Shown: positions 13,788 through 23,490, counted from the first letter of the stretch. The stretch: DNA of 64,000 bases from Mediterraneibacter butyricigenes (GCF_003574295.1 NZ_BHGK01000001.1:2604001-2668000); one strand, 5' to 3'. Program-made: numbers and translations. Notes: a model not told the origin generated them from the sequence alone.

Positions 13788-13807
13788 CAACATTTCGGTC
13801 TTTTTTT
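13777..13807 (+). terminator. Intrinsic terminator at the end of the accessory region
   Basis: Ten-base-pair stem GATCGAAATG/CATTTCGGTC (one G-U) with an ACAA loop and seven T. It insulates the hydrogenase operon from the element. Confidence 0.85.
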
Positions 13808-13850
13808 GCGTTTGTATAGAAAAATATACACGAATGATTGAGAAAAACAA

Positions 13851-13868
13851 TTGATAAATTGTTCACAA
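13851..13868 (+). promoter_or_regulatory. Predicted Rex operator
   Basis: TTGATAA-ATTG-TTCACAA agrees at 12 of 14 half-site positions with the Rex consensus TTGTTAA-N4-TTAACAA. It overlaps the -35 box of the hydrogenase promoter, where the NADH/NAD-sensing repressor Rex would block transcription. Hydrogenase genes are known Rex targets in anaerobic Firmicutes. Confidence 0.6.
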
Positions 13869-13879
13869 TCACCTATAAT
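13851..13879 (+). promoter_or_regulatory. Hydrogenase operon promoter
   Basis: TTGATA (13851), 17-bp spacer, TATAAT (13874), 75 bases before the first start codon. Confidence 0.75.
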
Positions 13880-13953
13880 ACACATACATTGATAAAAGAT
13901 TAACCAATAAGGCGTAAAATTAAACAAAAAACGGGGAAAGAAGGAGGTAACTT

Positions 13954-14424
13954 ATGGTAGATCAGACATGGTATGAAAAGACGGATGAGATCATTGCGAT
14001 GCATGGAAATAAGCCATCGGCACTGATTCCCATTATCCAGGATATTCAGAGTGAATATCGATACCTGCCACCGGAGCTTTTGAACTATGTGGCGAAACAG
14101 ATCGGGATCACAGAGGCAAAAGCATTCAGCGTGGCAACTTTTTATGAGAACTTTTCTTTTGAACCAAAAGGAAAATATGTGATTAAGGTCTGTGACGGAA
14201 CAGCCTGTCATGTACGCAAATCCATTCCGATTCTGGAGCGGCTTTACAGTGAACTGGGATTGTCGAAAAACAAAGCGACCACAGATGATATGTTGTTTAC
14301 TCTGGAAACGGTATCCTGTCTGGGTGCCTGTGGTCTGGCACCGGTTCTGACGGTGAATGATAAGGTATATCCGGCGATGACGCCTGATAAAGCATCGGAA
14401 CTGATTCACGAACTGAGAGGATGA
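13954..14424 (+). CDS. hydC: Hydrogenase subunit, NuoE-like [2Fe-2S] protein
   Basis: A 156-residue thioredoxin-fold [2Fe-2S] subunit of the 24-kDa NADH dehydrogenase family (HydC/HndA). Residues 80-150 hold the four cluster Cys: CDGTAC, then CLGACG after about 40 residues. Together with the next two genes it should form a cytoplasmic NAD(P)-linked, possibly electron-bifurcating [FeFe] hydrogenase. GGAGG precedes the ATG and the stop overlaps the region of the next start. Confidence 0.93.
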   Translation: MVDQTWYEKTDEIIAMHGNKPSALIPIIQDIQSEYRYLPPELLNYVAKQIGITEAKAFSVATFYENFSFEPKGKYVIKVCDGTACHVRKSIPILERLYSELGLSKNKATTDDMLFTLETVSCLGACGLAPVLTVNDKVYPAMTPDKASELIHELRG

Positions 14425-14438
14425 AAGGAGCGTATCTT

Positions 14439-16331
14439 ATGCAGAAATTAGAAAAGAAAGAACAGTTGGATGAGCTTCGGGTGTCCTCGAAAGAGAGAAT
14501 GGATCAGACAAGATGCAGGATTCTGATCTGTGCAGGAACCGGCTGTCTGGCAGGAGGATCCGGTGAGATCTACGAGAAAATGTGTGAGCTGGTCAAAGAT
14601 CATCCGGAAGTGGAAGTAGAATTCGGAAAAGAGATTGCCCATGAAGGGGATGCAAAAGGAGTTGCGGTCAAGAAGAGCGGGTGTCATGGATTCTGTGAGA
14701 TGGGACCTCTGATGCGGATTGAGCCCATGGGGCTGCTTTATACGAAAGTAAAAGTGAAAGATTGTGAAGAGATTTTCCACAGAACCATTGAAAAAGGAGA
14801 AATCATCCGTCATCTGCTGTATAAGCAGAACGGTATGGAATATCCGACCCAGGAAGAGATTCCGTTTTATAAAAAGCAGACCAGACTGGTGCTGAAAAAT
14901 TGTGGACATATTGATGCGGAACACATGGAGGAATACATCGCCATTGGGGGCTACAAGGCGCTGGAAAAGGTATTATTTACCATGACTCCGAAAGAAGTGA
15001 TTCAGGTTGTCAGTGACTCCAATCTGCGCGGACGAGGCGGCGGAGGCTTTGCGACCGGATACAAATGGCAGCAGGTGGCAAGACAGAAAGAGCCGGTTCA
15101 TTACGTGGTATGTAACGGAGATGAGGGCGATCCGGGAGCTTTTATGGATCGAAGCATTATGGAAGGTGATCCTCATAAGATGATTGAGGGTATGATGATC
15201 GCAGCTTATGCAGTAGGAGCGGTAGAGGGATATATTTATGTGAGAGCAGAATATCCGCTTGCAATCTCAAGACTGAAGCTGGCGATTGAGCAGGCGGAGG
15301 AGAGAGGCCTTTTAGGAGATCATATCCTTGGCACTGATTTTTCCTTCCGGTTACATATCAACCGGGGTGCCGGAGCTTTTGTCTGTGGAGAAGGAAGCGC
15401 CCTGACGGCATCCATCGAAGGAAACCGGGGAATGCCCCGTGTGAAACCGCCACGTACCGTAGAGCAGGGATTATTCGGAAAACCAACGGTACTGAATAAC
15501 GTAGAAACCTATGCCAATGTACCGATGATTCTGGAAAACGGAGCCGACTGGTATAAGAGCATCGGACCGGAGAAGAGTCCGGGAACCAAGGCGTTTGCGC
15601 TGACCGGAACGGTAAAAAATACCGGCCTGATCGAGGTACCGATGGGAACGACGCTCAGGGAAGTAATCTATGATATCGGCGGCGGAATGAAAGGAGACGG
15701 TGAATTTAAGGCAGTTCAGATCGGAGGACCTTCCGGTGGATGCCTGATCACCCCGCATCTGGATGTCTGTCTTGACTTTGATTCTCTGAAGAAGATGGGA
15801 GCCATGATCGGATCCGGTGGACTGGTGGTCATGGACACCAACACCTGTATGGTAGAGGTGGCGAGATTCTTCATGAATTTTACCCAAAATGAAAGTTGTG
15901 GAAAATGTGTGCCATGTCGGGAAGGAACCAAACGGATGCTGGAGATCCTGGAGCGGATCGTAGCCGGAAAAGGAACAGAAGAGGATCTGGATCTTCTGGA
16001 AGAACTGGCAGAGACTATTACGGAGACAGCACTTTGCGGGCTTGGAAAGAGTGCAGCCCTTCCGGTAATGAGCACCTTAAAACTGTTCCGGGATGAATAT
16101 CTGGAGCATGTAAATGAGAAGAAATGCCGGGCACATAACTGTACGGCAATGCGGAAATATGTGATCAGTCCGGAACGGTGTAAAGGCTGTTCCAAATGTG
16201 CAAGAAACTGTCCGGTTGGTGCGATCAGCGGACAGATCAAAGAAGTATTTCATATTGATACGGAAAAATGTATCAAATGTGGTGCCTGTGAAAGTTCCTG
16301 TGCATTCGGTGCGATTCATGTAGAAGATTAA
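14439..16331 (+). CDS. hydB: Hydrogenase subunit, NuoF-like flavoprotein
   Basis: A 630-residue FMN- and NAD(H)-binding subunit (HydB/HndC type). Domain order: N-terminal [2Fe-2S] thioredoxin-like domain (CAGTGC, CHGFCEMG); NuoF core with the FMN/NADH loops GRGGGGFATGYKW and CNGDEGDPGAFMDRS; [4Fe-4S] site SCGKCVPCREGT; and a C-terminal two-cluster ferredoxin (CKGCSKCARNCP, CIKCGACESSC). The ATG at 14439 has AAAGGAG 8 bases upstream; an in-frame ATG at 14421 overlaps the previous stop and is less likely. It passes electrons between NAD(P)H and the catalytic subunit. Confidence 0.95.
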   Translation: MQKLEKKEQLDELRVSSKERMDQTRCRILICAGTGCLAGGSGEIYEKMCELVKDHPEVEVEFGKEIAHEGDAKGVAVKKSGCHGFCEMGPLMRIEPMGLLYTKVKVKDCEEIFHRTIEKGEIIRHLLYKQNGMEYPTQEEIPFYKKQTRLVLKNCGHIDAEHMEEYIAIGGYKALEKVLFTMTPKEVIQVVSDSNLRGRGGGGFATGYKWQQVARQKEPVHYVVCNGDEGDPGAFMDRSIMEGDPHKMIEGMMIAAYAVGAVEGYIYVRAEYPLAISRLKLAIEQAEERGLLGDHILGTDFSFRLHINRGAGAFVCGEGSALTASIEGNRGMPRVKPPRTVEQGLFGKPTVLNNVETYANVPMILENGADWYKSIGPEKSPGTKAFALTGTVKNTGLIEVPMGTTLREVIYDIGGGMKGDGEFKAVQIGGPSGGCLITPHLDVCLDFDSLKKMGAMIGSGGLVVMDTNTCMVEVARFFMNFTQNESCGKCVPCREGTKRMLEILERIVAGKGTEEDLDLLEELAETITETALCGLGKSAALPVMSTLKLFRDEYLEHVNEKKCRAHNCTAMRKYVISPERCKGCSKCARNCPVGAISGQIKEVFHIDTEKCIKCGACESSCAFGAIHVED

Positions 16332-16344
16332 GGAGGCGGAAAAG

Positions 16345-18033
16345 ATGGGATATATGACAATCAACAATCGACGTGTAACATTTGATCAGGAGAAAAATGT
16401 CCTTTCCGTGATCCGAAAATCCGGAATCGATCTGCCAACCTTTTGCTATCATTCCGAATTATCGACTTACGGCGCATGCCGGATGTGCGTGGTAGAAGAC
16501 GACCGGGGAAAAGTATTTGCATCCTGCTCGGAAAAACCGAGGGACGGTATGGTGATCTATACCAATACCCCAAGATTACAGCACCATCGGAAAATGATTC
16601 TGGAGCTCTTATTGGCATCCCACAACCGGGATTGTACGACCTGCCGGAAGAATGGAATCTGTACCTTGCAGAAACTTTCCGTCCAGTTGGGTGTGAACTA
16701 TGTCCGGTTTGAAAATAACAAGCCGCAGATCCCGCTGGATGAGAGTTCAGACTGTATCGTAAGAGATCCGAATAAATGTATTCTGTGCGGAGACTGTGTG
16801 AGAACCTGTGAGGAGCATCAGGGTCTGGGCATCCTGGAATTTGCTTACCGTGGTTCCAATATGCAGGTCATGCCGGCGTTTAACCGGAAAATCGGAGAGA
16901 CTAATTGCGTGGGCTGTGGACAGTGTCGGGTGGTATGTCCGACCGGAGCCATCACGATTATGCACAATATCAGTCCGGTCTGGAAGCTGATCTATGATTC
17001 GAATGTCCGGGTTGTGGTTCAGATCGCGCCGGCAGTCCGGATTGCTATCGGTGATAAGTTCGGACTGCCGAAGGGAGAAAATGCACTGGGCAAACTGGTG
17101 GCAGCGCTTCGCCGCATGGGATTTGATGAGATTTACGATACGAATTTCGGTGCGGATCTGACGGTTATGGAAGAGTCCAAAGAACTGATGGAACGTCTGG
17201 AAAGCGGAGAAAATCTGCCGTTGTTCACTTCCTGCTGCCCGGCATGGGTGAAATACTGTGAAGATCAGTTCCCGGATCTGGCGAAACACATTTCCAGTTG
17301 CAGATCTCCGCAGCAGATGTTTGGAGCACTCTTAAAAGAAGAGGCAAGAGAGAACCGGGAAGATCAGAGAAAGACCATCGTGGTTTCTATTATGCCATGT
17401 ACAGCGAAAAAAGCGGAAATTAAACGGCCGGAACACTGGACAGACGGAGAACAGGATGTGGACTATGTATTGACCACACAGGAAGTGTCGCGTATGATAA
17501 AAGAAGCAGGCATTGATCTGGCACAGTTAGAGCCGGAAGCTTTGGATATGCCGTTTGGTATTTCCTCGGGAGCCGGAGCCATCTTCGGAGTAACCGGAGG
17601 CGTGACAGAGGCTGTCTTAAGACGTCTGGTGAACAGTAATAAAGTAGCAGATCTGGAAGCAATCAGTTTTACCGGTATTCGTGGAGTGGAAGGCGTAAAA
17701 GAAGCCACCGTCACACTGGGTGAACGGGAAGTGAAGATTGCAGTGGTCAATGGCCTGAAATCAGCAGGAGAAGTGATGAAAAAGATCCAGTCGGGCGAGC
17801 TGTATTATGATTTTGTGGAAGTTATGGCATGCCGGAGAGGATGTATTACAGGTGGCGGACAGCCGGTACCGATCGGCCCGCGGACAAAGAAAGCAAGAGT
17901 AGAAGGGCTTTACCGGATTGATAATCTTGCCCAGATCAAGCTTTCCAATGAAAATCCGATCATTCAGTCCCTTTATGACGGAATGTTGAAAGGAAAAGAG
18001 CATAAGCTCCTGCATAACAATATTCAGAGATAA
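16345..18033 (+). CDS. hydA: [FeFe] hydrogenase catalytic subunit
   Basis: A 562-residue catalytic subunit making or oxidising H2. It begins with a plant-type [2Fe-2S] domain (CYHSELSTYGACRMC), a His-Cys3 [4Fe-4S] site (HNRDCTTCRKNGIC) and two [4Fe-4S] sites (CILCGDCVRTC, CVGCGQCRVVC). The H-cluster signatures follow: TSCCPAW, MPCTAKKAE and MACRRGCITGGG. No C-terminal extra domain. AAGGAGGCGG lies before the ATG, 13 bases behind hydB. The maturases HydE, HydF and HydG are not in the window. Confidence 0.96.
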   Translation: MGYMTINNRRVTFDQEKNVLSVIRKSGIDLPTFCYHSELSTYGACRMCVVEDDRGKVFASCSEKPRDGMVIYTNTPRLQHHRKMILELLLASHNRDCTTCRKNGICTLQKLSVQLGVNYVRFENNKPQIPLDESSDCIVRDPNKCILCGDCVRTCEEHQGLGILEFAYRGSNMQVMPAFNRKIGETNCVGCGQCRVVCPTGAITIMHNISPVWKLIYDSNVRVVVQIAPAVRIAIGDKFGLPKGENALGKLVAALRRMGFDEIYDTNFGADLTVMEESKELMERLESGENLPLFTSCCPAWVKYCEDQFPDLAKHISSCRSPQQMFGALLKEEARENREDQRKTIVVSIMPCTAKKAEIKRPEHWTDGEQDVDYVLTTQEVSRMIKEAGIDLAQLEPEALDMPFGISSGAGAIFGVTGGVTEAVLRRLVNSNKVADLEAISFTGIRGVEGVKEATVTLGEREVKIAVVNGLKSAGEVMKKIQSGELYYDFVEVMACRRGCITGGGQPVPIGPRTKKARVEGLYRIDNLAQIKLSNENPIIQSLYDGMLKGKEHKLLHNNIQR

Positions 18034-18078
18034 TTTAGCAGGCATAAAGCCGTCAGCTACAGGAAAGAAGGAGTTCTT

Positions 18079-18882
18079 ATGAGAGTGATACAGTTACAGA
18101 TGCAGGTAAAAGAGACGAAGGACGAAGGGCTGAAAGCCCTGGAGGCAAGTCTTGAGAAGATCCGGGACAAACAGCCGGATCTGGTCTGCATCGGGGAAAT
18201 GTTTCACTGCCCTTATGAGACTTCTTCTTTTCCTGTGTATGCAGAAAAAGAAGGCGGAGAGAGCTGGCAGTTTTTAAGTAATCTGGCGAAAAAGTATGGA
18301 ATATATCTCTCGGCGGGAACCATGCCGGAGGTGGACGACAATGGAAAAGTTTACAATACGGCTTACGTGTTTGACCGGGAGGGGCGGCAGATTGCAAAGC
18401 ACAGGAAAGCTTATCTGTTTGATGTGGATATCAAAGGCGGCCAGTACTTTAAGGAATCAGATACCCTGACAGCGGGAGATTCCTGTACGGTGTTTGACAC
18501 GGAGTTTGGGAAAATAGGAATCTGCATCTGTTTTGATCTGAGATTTCCGGAACTGTCCAGAATGATGGTACAAAGGGGTGCAAAAGTGATTCTGGTACCG
18601 GCTGCATTTAACCGAACCACAGGGCCTGCCCACTGGGAGCTGTTGTTCCGGGCGAGAGCGGTCGATAATCAGTGTTTCTATCTGGGGACTTCCACTGCGA
18701 GAAATGAGCAGGCGGATTATGTGGCCTGGGGACATTCCTTATGCGTCTCACCCTGGGGAGAAATTCTAGGAGAACTGGGAGCGGAGGAAGGAATTCTTGA
18801 ATCGGATCTGGATCTGGAACAGGTGGAACGCATCCGAAGCGAACTTCCGTTATTAGCGGCGCTTCGCACGGATATCCGGTAG
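18079..18882 (+). CDS. Nitrilase-superfamily amidase (Nit2-like)
   Basis: A 267-residue carbon-nitrogen hydrolase. The triad is visible as Glu40 (GEMFHCPYE), Lys110 (KHRKAYLFD) and Cys151 (CICFDLRFPE). The last motif is close to the omega-amidase/Nit2 and YafV branch, which hydrolyses alpha-keto acid amides such as 2-oxoglutaramate. AAGGAGTT precedes the ATG; the gene lies 45 bases behind hydA and may share its transcript. Substrate cannot be fixed from sequence. Confidence 0.88.
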   Translation: MRVIQLQMQVKETKDEGLKALEASLEKIRDKQPDLVCIGEMFHCPYETSSFPVYAEKEGGESWQFLSNLAKKYGIYLSAGTMPEVDDNGKVYNTAYVFDREGRQIAKHRKAYLFDVDIKGGQYFKESDTLTAGDSCTVFDTEFGKIGICICFDLRFPELSRMMVQRGAKVILVPAAFNRTTGPAHWELLFRARAVDNQCFYLGTSTARNEQADYVAWGHSLCVSPWGEILGELGAEEGILESDLDLEQVERIRSELPLLAALRTDIR

Positions 18883-18897
18883 GAAAAACAAATAAAT

Positions 18898-18927
18898 TTG
18901 ACACAGGCGTATGCTTGCGTGTATACT
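18898..18927 (+). promoter_or_regulatory. Candidate folC promoter
   Basis: TTGACA (18898), 18-bp spacer, TATACT (18922). The predicted transcript start falls a few bases before the ATG at 18938, so the message could be leaderless; this also argues against the upstream in-frame ATG at 18911. Confidence 0.6.
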
Positions 18928-18937
18928 GTTCCTTGTT

Positions 18938-20227
18938 ATGAGTAATGATATGACATACAAAGAAGCAAGGGTATATTTGGACGAAGTGTCGAAATACGGA
19001 AGTGTACTTAGCTTGGATACGATACGAAATCTTCTTGCGGAACTGAACAATCCTCAGGAAGATTTGCATTTTATTCATATTGCAGGAACGAACGGGAAGG
19101 GGTCTGTGCTTGCTTACACTTCTACGGTTTTAAGCGAGGCAAATTACCGGGTGGGACGCTACGTCTCCCCGACAGTTACGACTTACCTGGAGCGGATCCA
19201 GGTAGACGAGGAAATGATCCCGGAAGCAACGTTCGCAGAGCTGGTAGAAGAAGTAAAAGAAGCCATTGTGCGTCTCACAGAAGACGGCGGAGCCCATCCG
19301 ACGGTCTTTGATATCGAGACGGCGGTGGCTTTTCTGTATTTTCAGAAAAAATCCTGTGATCTGGTGGTGCTGGAGACCGGACTTGGCGGGCTTCATGATT
19401 CAACGAACGTGGTCAAAAATACGGAGGTGGCCGCTTTTGCATCGATCAGTCGGGATCATATGAAATTTTTAGGCGACACACTGGAGAAGATCGCGAGAGA
19501 GAAAGCCGGGATCATAAAACCGGGCTGTTCTGTGGTAAGCGGGATCCAGAAACCGGAAGTAATGGAAGTCTTGAAGCAGGAAGCAAAGCGATGGAACGCT
19601 CCATTTTCTTCGGTGAAAAAAGAAGAACTCCAAAGCGGAGAACATTCTCTGGAAGGACAGAGATTTCAGTATAAAGGGATTGACAAGATCAGGCTGAAGA
19701 TGCTGGGGGTCGTGCAGCCGGAAAATGCAGCCACAGCCTGTGAGATCATCTATGCGCTGCAAAAAAGAGGGTATCAGATTTCAAAAGAGGCACTGGAAAA
19801 AGGGCTTTCCAAAACCGTCTGGAAGGGAAGATTTACCTGTATCGCACAGAATCCGGTGGTAATCATTGATGGTGCCCACAACGAGAATGCGGCACTGCGT
19901 TTGAAGGAGACACTGGAGACCTATGGAGAGGGCAGAAAGGTTTTCGGGATTATGGGGGTGTTTCGGGATAAAGAATACGAAAAGATTGCAGCCTATATGG
20001 GACCGCTTCTTGAAAAGGTGTTTACCATTGATCTTCCCGATCCGAACCGGAGATTACCGGCAGAGGAACTGACAGAAGTGATGCGGCCATACTGTGAGGC
20101 AGTGACGGCGTACCAGGTAGAGACAGCACTGGATCTGGCGAGAAAAGAAGCAGGACCAAACGATGTGATCCTTGCATTTGGATCACTGTCTTATCTCGGA
20201 CAGATGATAGAGCTGGCAGAAAGATGA
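18938..20227 (+). CDS. folC: Dihydrofolate/folylpolyglutamate synthase
   Basis: A 429-residue Mur-ligase-family enzyme joining glutamate to dihydropteroate and extending folate polyglutamates. The P-loop is [10 protein letters not shown] near residue 50; the folate family marker [12 protein letters not shown] and the central domain motif DGAHNENA follow. The start is uncertain: 18938 lies just behind a promoter-like sequence and lacks a good Shine-Dalgarno site; [10 protein letters not shown] at 18950 is an alternative. First gene of the folate operon; its stop overlaps the next ATG by four bases. Confidence 0.92.
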   Translation: MSNDMTYKEARVYLDEVSKYGSVLSLDTIRNLLAELNNPQEDLHFIHIAGTNGKGSVLAYTSTVLSEANYRVGRYVSPTVTTYLERIQVDEEMIPEATFAELVEEVKEAIVRLTEDGGAHPTVFDIETAVAFLYFQKKSCDLVVLETGLGGLHDSTNVVKNTEVAAFASISRDHMKFLGDTLEKIAREKAGIIKPGCSVVSGIQKPEVMEVLKQEAKRWNAPFSSVKKEELQSGEHSLEGQRFQYKGIDKIRLKMLGVVQPENAATACEIIYALQKRGYQISKEALEKGLSKTVWKGRFTCIAQNPVVIIDGAHNENAALRLKETLETYGEGRKVFGIMGVFRDKEYEKIAAYMGPLLEKVFTIDLPDPNRRLPAEELTEVMRPYCEAVTAYQVETALDLARKEAGPNDVILAFGSLSYLGQMIELAER

Positions 20228-20793
20228 GGATAAAGAAAAAAATGGATCAGGAAAAAATAAAGCAGGGTGTGAGACTGATACTGGAAGGTGTGGGCGAAGA
20301 CCTGAACCGGGAAGGTCTGGTGGAGACACCGGATCGTGTGGCAAGGATGTATGAAGAACTGCTCGCGGGTCTGACGATGGACGGTTCGGAACATCTGCAG
20401 AAAACATTTTCTGTGGAGAATAATGAGATGGTGCTGGAAAAAGATATTACCTTTTATTCTCTATGTGAGCATCATCTGCTGCCGTTTTACGGAAAAGTAC
20501 ATATTGCCTATGTGCCGGACGGAAAAGTGGCTGGCTTAAGCAAACTGGCAAGGACGGTGGAGATTTTTGCGAGAAGACTGCAATTGCAGGAACAGATGAC
20601 CGGACAGATTGCCGATGCACTGATGGACTATCTGAAACCGAAGGGTGTTATGGTTATGGTAGAAGCAGAACATATGTGTATGACCATGCGTGGAATCAAG
20701 AAACCGGGCAGCAAGACGGTGACCGTTGTAAAACGGGGAATCTTTCAGGAGGAGAAAGAACGCAGTGAGCTGTTCTTTCAGATGCTCCGATGA
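20224..20793 (+). CDS. folE: GTP cyclohydrolase I
   Basis: A 189-residue type I enzyme converting GTP to dihydroneopterin triphosphate. Zinc and active-site motifs are present: [16 protein letters not shown], the helix [20 protein letters not shown], and [11 protein letters not shown] with the second zinc Cys. Start ATG overlaps the folC stop (ATGA). An ATG at 20242 is an alternative start. The stop overlaps the HD gene, so translation is coupled through the operon. Confidence 0.95.
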   Translation: MRIKKKMDQEKIKQGVRLILEGVGEDLNREGLVETPDRVARMYEELLAGLTMDGSEHLQKTFSVENNEMVLEKDITFYSLCEHHLLPFYGKVHIAYVPDGKVAGLSKLARTVEIFARRLQLQEQMTGQIADALMDYLKPKGVMVMVEAEHMCMTMRGIKKPGSKTVTVVKRGIFQEEKERSELFFQMLR

Positions 20794-21395
20794 GGCGGGT
20801 ACAGAAGATCTGGGAACATCCGCTGTATCAGGAAAATTATCAGAAGTTACAGGAAAAAGAGGCGGATCGGATTTATTGCCGACACGGGATCGATCATCTT
20901 CTGGATGTGGCACGGATCGCCTATATTCATAATCTGGAGGAATCCGACGGATATAGTAAAGCAGTGATCTATGCGGCGGCGCTTTTGCATGATATCGGAA
21001 GATATGAACAGTATGAATGGGGAATCCCTCATGAAAAATCAGGAGAGAGAATCGCAAGAGAGATTCTGGAAGATCTGAGAGAGGATTCCGGAATGCAGCT
21101 TTTCGGGGAAGAGGAGCAGCAGTTTATTCTGGAAGCGATTGCCAACCATCGGGGACAGAATGAAAGAAACTGCGGCAAAGAATATGATGGAACCCCTGGG
21201 AGCAAAATCCTCTGGGAAAGCGGGAAAAACTGTATGGAAGAAAACAGTGAAGAAGACAGAAGGATTGCGAAAAGCAGAAGGTTCATGGAATTAATCCACA
21301 GAAGCGATAAGGAATCCAGGCGTTGTTTTGACTGTAAGGCAGAAGCAACCTGTAAATGGGCAGAAGAAAAGAAAAATATGGAGGTCCGTATATGA
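20790..21395 (+). CDS. HD-domain phosphohydrolase in the folate operon
   Basis: A 201-residue metal-dependent phosphohydrolase: His in [11 protein letters not shown], the HD doublet in [13 protein letters not shown], and a later His-rich helix ([12 protein letters not shown]) before a Cys-containing tail ([12 protein letters not shown]). It sits between folE and folP with overlapping ends, so a pterin phosphate substrate is likely. The pathway needs a dihydroneopterin triphosphate pyrophosphatase (FolQ step), and no other gene in this operon offers one. This assignment is inference from context. Confidence 0.85.
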   Translation: MRRVQKIWEHPLYQENYQKLQEKEADRIYCRHGIDHLLDVARIAYIHNLEESDGYSKAVIYAAALLHDIGRYEQYEWGIPHEKSGERIAREILEDLREDSGMQLFGEEEQQFILEAIANHRGQNERNCGKEYDGTPGSKILWESGKNCMEENSEEDRRIAKSRRFMELIHRSDKESRRCFDCKAEATCKWAEEKKNMEVRI

Positions 21396-22225
21396 AGATT
21401 GGAAATCGTGAATTTGACACCAAACATCATACTTATGTCATGGGAATTCTGAATGTGACACCGGATTCCTTTTCGGATGGTGGGAACTATGATCAGATAG
21501 ATGCGGCATTGTTTCATGTAGAGCAGATGAAAAAGGATGGAGCGGATCTGATCGATGTAGGCGGAGAATCTACCAGACCAGGACATACTCAGATTTCGGA
21601 TCAGGAAGAGATCAGTCGTGTAGTTCCGGTGATCGAGCGGATCAAAAAGGAAATCGATCTCCCGATTTCTGTAGATACCTACAAATCAGAAGTTGCGAAA
21701 GCAGCAATTGATGCCGGCGCAGACCTGATCAATGATATCTGGGGACTGAAATATGATCCGAATCTGGCAAAGGTCATTGCAGAGACGGAAGTGGCGTGCT
21801 GTCTGATGCACAACCGGACACTGCCGGAAGGAACGGAAGAGACAGGGACTGATGCGGGAAAACTGATGCAAGAGGTGATGGCAGATCTGAGGGAAACGCT
21901 CAGGCTTGCAAAAGAAGCAGGAATCCGGGATGAGAAAATTATGCTGGATCCGGGTGTTGGATTTGGAAAAACCTGTGAAATGAATCTTCAGGTGATGCAT
22001 GAACTGGCTCAGTTTCAGACGTTTGGTTATCCTGTATTGCTGGGAACCTCCAGAAAATCAATGATTGGTCTGACACTGAATGTGCCGGTGGATCAGAGAG
22101 AAGAAGGAACGCTGGTAACTACAGTCATGGCGGTTCAGACAGGATGTGGATTTGTCCGGGTTCATGATGTGCTGAAGAATAAAAGAGCAATTCAGATGAT
22201 GGAAGCAATCCGGGATGCAGTGTGA
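21392..22225 (+). CDS. folP: Dihydropteroate synthase
   Basis: A 277-residue TIM-barrel enzyme condensing p-aminobenzoate with dihydropterin diphosphate; the sulfonamide target. Signatures: MGILNVTPDSFSDGG, DLIDVGGESTRPG and DPGVGFGKT. The ATG at 21392 overlaps the HD stop (ATGA) and has GGAGG 8 bases upstream, better than the in-frame ATG at 21356. Same operon as folC, folE and folBK. Confidence 0.95.
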   Translation: MKIGNREFDTKHHTYVMGILNVTPDSFSDGGNYDQIDAALFHVEQMKKDGADLIDVGGESTRPGHTQISDQEEISRVVPVIERIKKEIDLPISVDTYKSEVAKAAIDAGADLINDIWGLKYDPNLAKVIAETEVACCLMHNRTLPEGTEETGTDAGKLMQEVMADLRETLRLAKEAGIRDEKIMLDPGVGFGKTCEMNLQVMHELAQFQTFGYPVLLGTSRKSMIGLTLNVPVDQREEGTLVTTVMAVQTGCGFVRVHDVLKNKRAIQMMEAIRDAV

Positions 22226-22298
22226 GTGCAGGCCGGTGCAGGAAGAAAAGGCAGGGAAAGTTGTGTTTTCCTGTAAAAAGGAGAGGAAAAGAGGGAAG

Positions 22299-23126
22299 AT
22301 GATGGATAAGATTAAGATAAAAGATCTGGAAGTATATGCAAATCATGGTGTATTTCCGGAGGAAACAAAACTGGGACAGAAGTTTCTGGTGTCAGCAGAT
22401 CTTTATACGGATGTACGAAAAGCAGGATGTACCGATGAGCTGGAAGAATCCACAGACTATGGTGCAGTGTGCCATTTTATCACAGAATATTTGCAGAAGC
22501 ACACCTGGAAACTGATCGAGAGTGTGGCGGAGAATCTGACAAGAGAGATTCTTCTGACTTATCCATTGATCCGGGAAGCTGAAATCGAGATAAAAAAACC
22601 GTGGGCGCCGATCGGGCTGCCGCTTCAATCTGTTTCGGTGACGGTAAGACGTTCTTGGCATGAAGTTTATGTGGCGCTGGGATCGAACTTGGGCGATAAG
22701 CAAAAACATCTGGAGGATGCGGTGAAAGCACTGGATGAACTGGAGGACTGTAAGGTAGAAAAGGTTTCGGATTTCATCCGGACAGAGCCTTATGGGGTGA
22801 CGGATCAGGATGAATTCCTAAATGGATGTCTGTGTCTGAAAACGCTGAAAACACCACTGGAATTGCTGGAAACACTACATGATCTGGAAAAAGCAGCAAA
22901 AAGAGAGCGGATCCGTCACTGGGGACCGAGAACGCTGGATCTGGATATTTTGTTCTATGATGATATCATCTGTCAGGAGCCGGAATTGTGTATTCCTCAT
23001 GTGGATATGCAGAACCGGGATTTTGTGCTGAAACCGCTGAAACAGATTGCGCCTTATAAAAGACATCCCGGAACGTTGAAAACGGTGACAGAGATGGAGC
23101 AGGAGCTGGAAGAAAGAGTAAACTGA
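22299..23126 (+). CDS. folBK: FolB-FolK fusion: dihydroneopterin aldolase / HPPK
   Basis: A 275-residue bifunctional enzyme. Residues 1-118 are dihydroneopterin aldolase (KIKDLEVYANHGVFPEE, then DYGAVCHFI). From residue 120 it is 6-hydroxymethyl-dihydropterin pyrophosphokinase (VYVALGSNLGDKQKHL, RHWGPRTLDLDILFYDD). The fusion is common in Firmicutes. The ATG pair at 22299/22302 follows AGAGGGAAG; the upstream in-frame extension from 22215 overlaps folP and lacks homology. Last gene of the folate operon. Confidence 0.94.
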   Translation: MMDKIKIKDLEVYANHGVFPEETKLGQKFLVSADLYTDVRKAGCTDELEESTDYGAVCHFITEYLQKHTWKLIESVAENLTREILLTYPLIREAEIEIKKPWAPIGLPLQSVSVTVRRSWHEVYVALGSNLGDKQKHLEDAVKALDELEDCKVEKVSDFIRTEPYGVTDQDEFLNGCLCLKTLKTPLELLETLHDLEKAAKRERIRHWGPRTLDLDILFYDDIICQEPELCIPHVDMQNRDFVLKPLKQIAPYKRHPGTLKTVTEMEQELEERVN

Positions 23127-23329
23127 CCGATTGAAATGGACATGCTCCGAAATCTGACTGAAAATGGGGTGAAGAAGTAACGGGAGCCTGTTGAAAAGCA
23201 GACTGAAAATTGCAAAAAGGGACAGGGCAAAATGAAAAATTTAAGATTCTGACTGTGTAAAGAATGTTGAAAATACAGGCTTTGCGTGGACAGAATCTTT
23301 TTTTGATGCAAAAATATGGAAAAATAAAT

Positions 23330-23358
23330 TTGACAAGTGATAAAACGATGTGTACAAT
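23330..23358 (+). promoter_or_regulatory. Promoter of the Tad-like pilus operon
   Basis: TTGACA (23330), 17-bp spacer, TACAAT (23353). A leader of about 370 bases follows before the first small gene. Confidence 0.75.
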
Positions 23359-23385
23359 AGCGCATACAGATGGGATACAGTTCTT

Positions 23386-23490
23386 GTAATTCTTATCTGA
23401 AGCCGAAAGGCGTCTATGGCATCTGAACGGGCCGAAAGAGTTTTGGTGTTCAGGTTCAGATGTATCTTTTGCTTCAATTTCTGAAGCGCA
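23386..23490 (+). promoter_or_regulatory. Structured 5' leader of the Tad-like operon
   Basis: Three hairpins in a row: GCC-GAAA-GGC near 23402, a 9-bp stem CATCTGAAC/GTTCAGATG (23420-23428 with 23454-23462) with an inner stem, and GCTTCA/TGAAGC (23471-23487). The words ATCTGAA and GCCGAAAG each occur twice. It resembles a cis-regulatory leader, but I could not match it to a known riboswitch, including the c-di-GMP classes. Confidence 0.4.

Noticed and set aside
11032-13900. Integration (att) site of the prophage
   Set aside because: No tRNA, integrase or matching direct repeat pair could be found inside the window, so the boundary near 13.8 kb is inferred only from gene content.
23386-23490. 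c-di-GMP riboswitch in the pilus leader
   Set aside because: The conserved GEMM core with its tetraloop receptor pattern is not present; only generic hairpins are visible.
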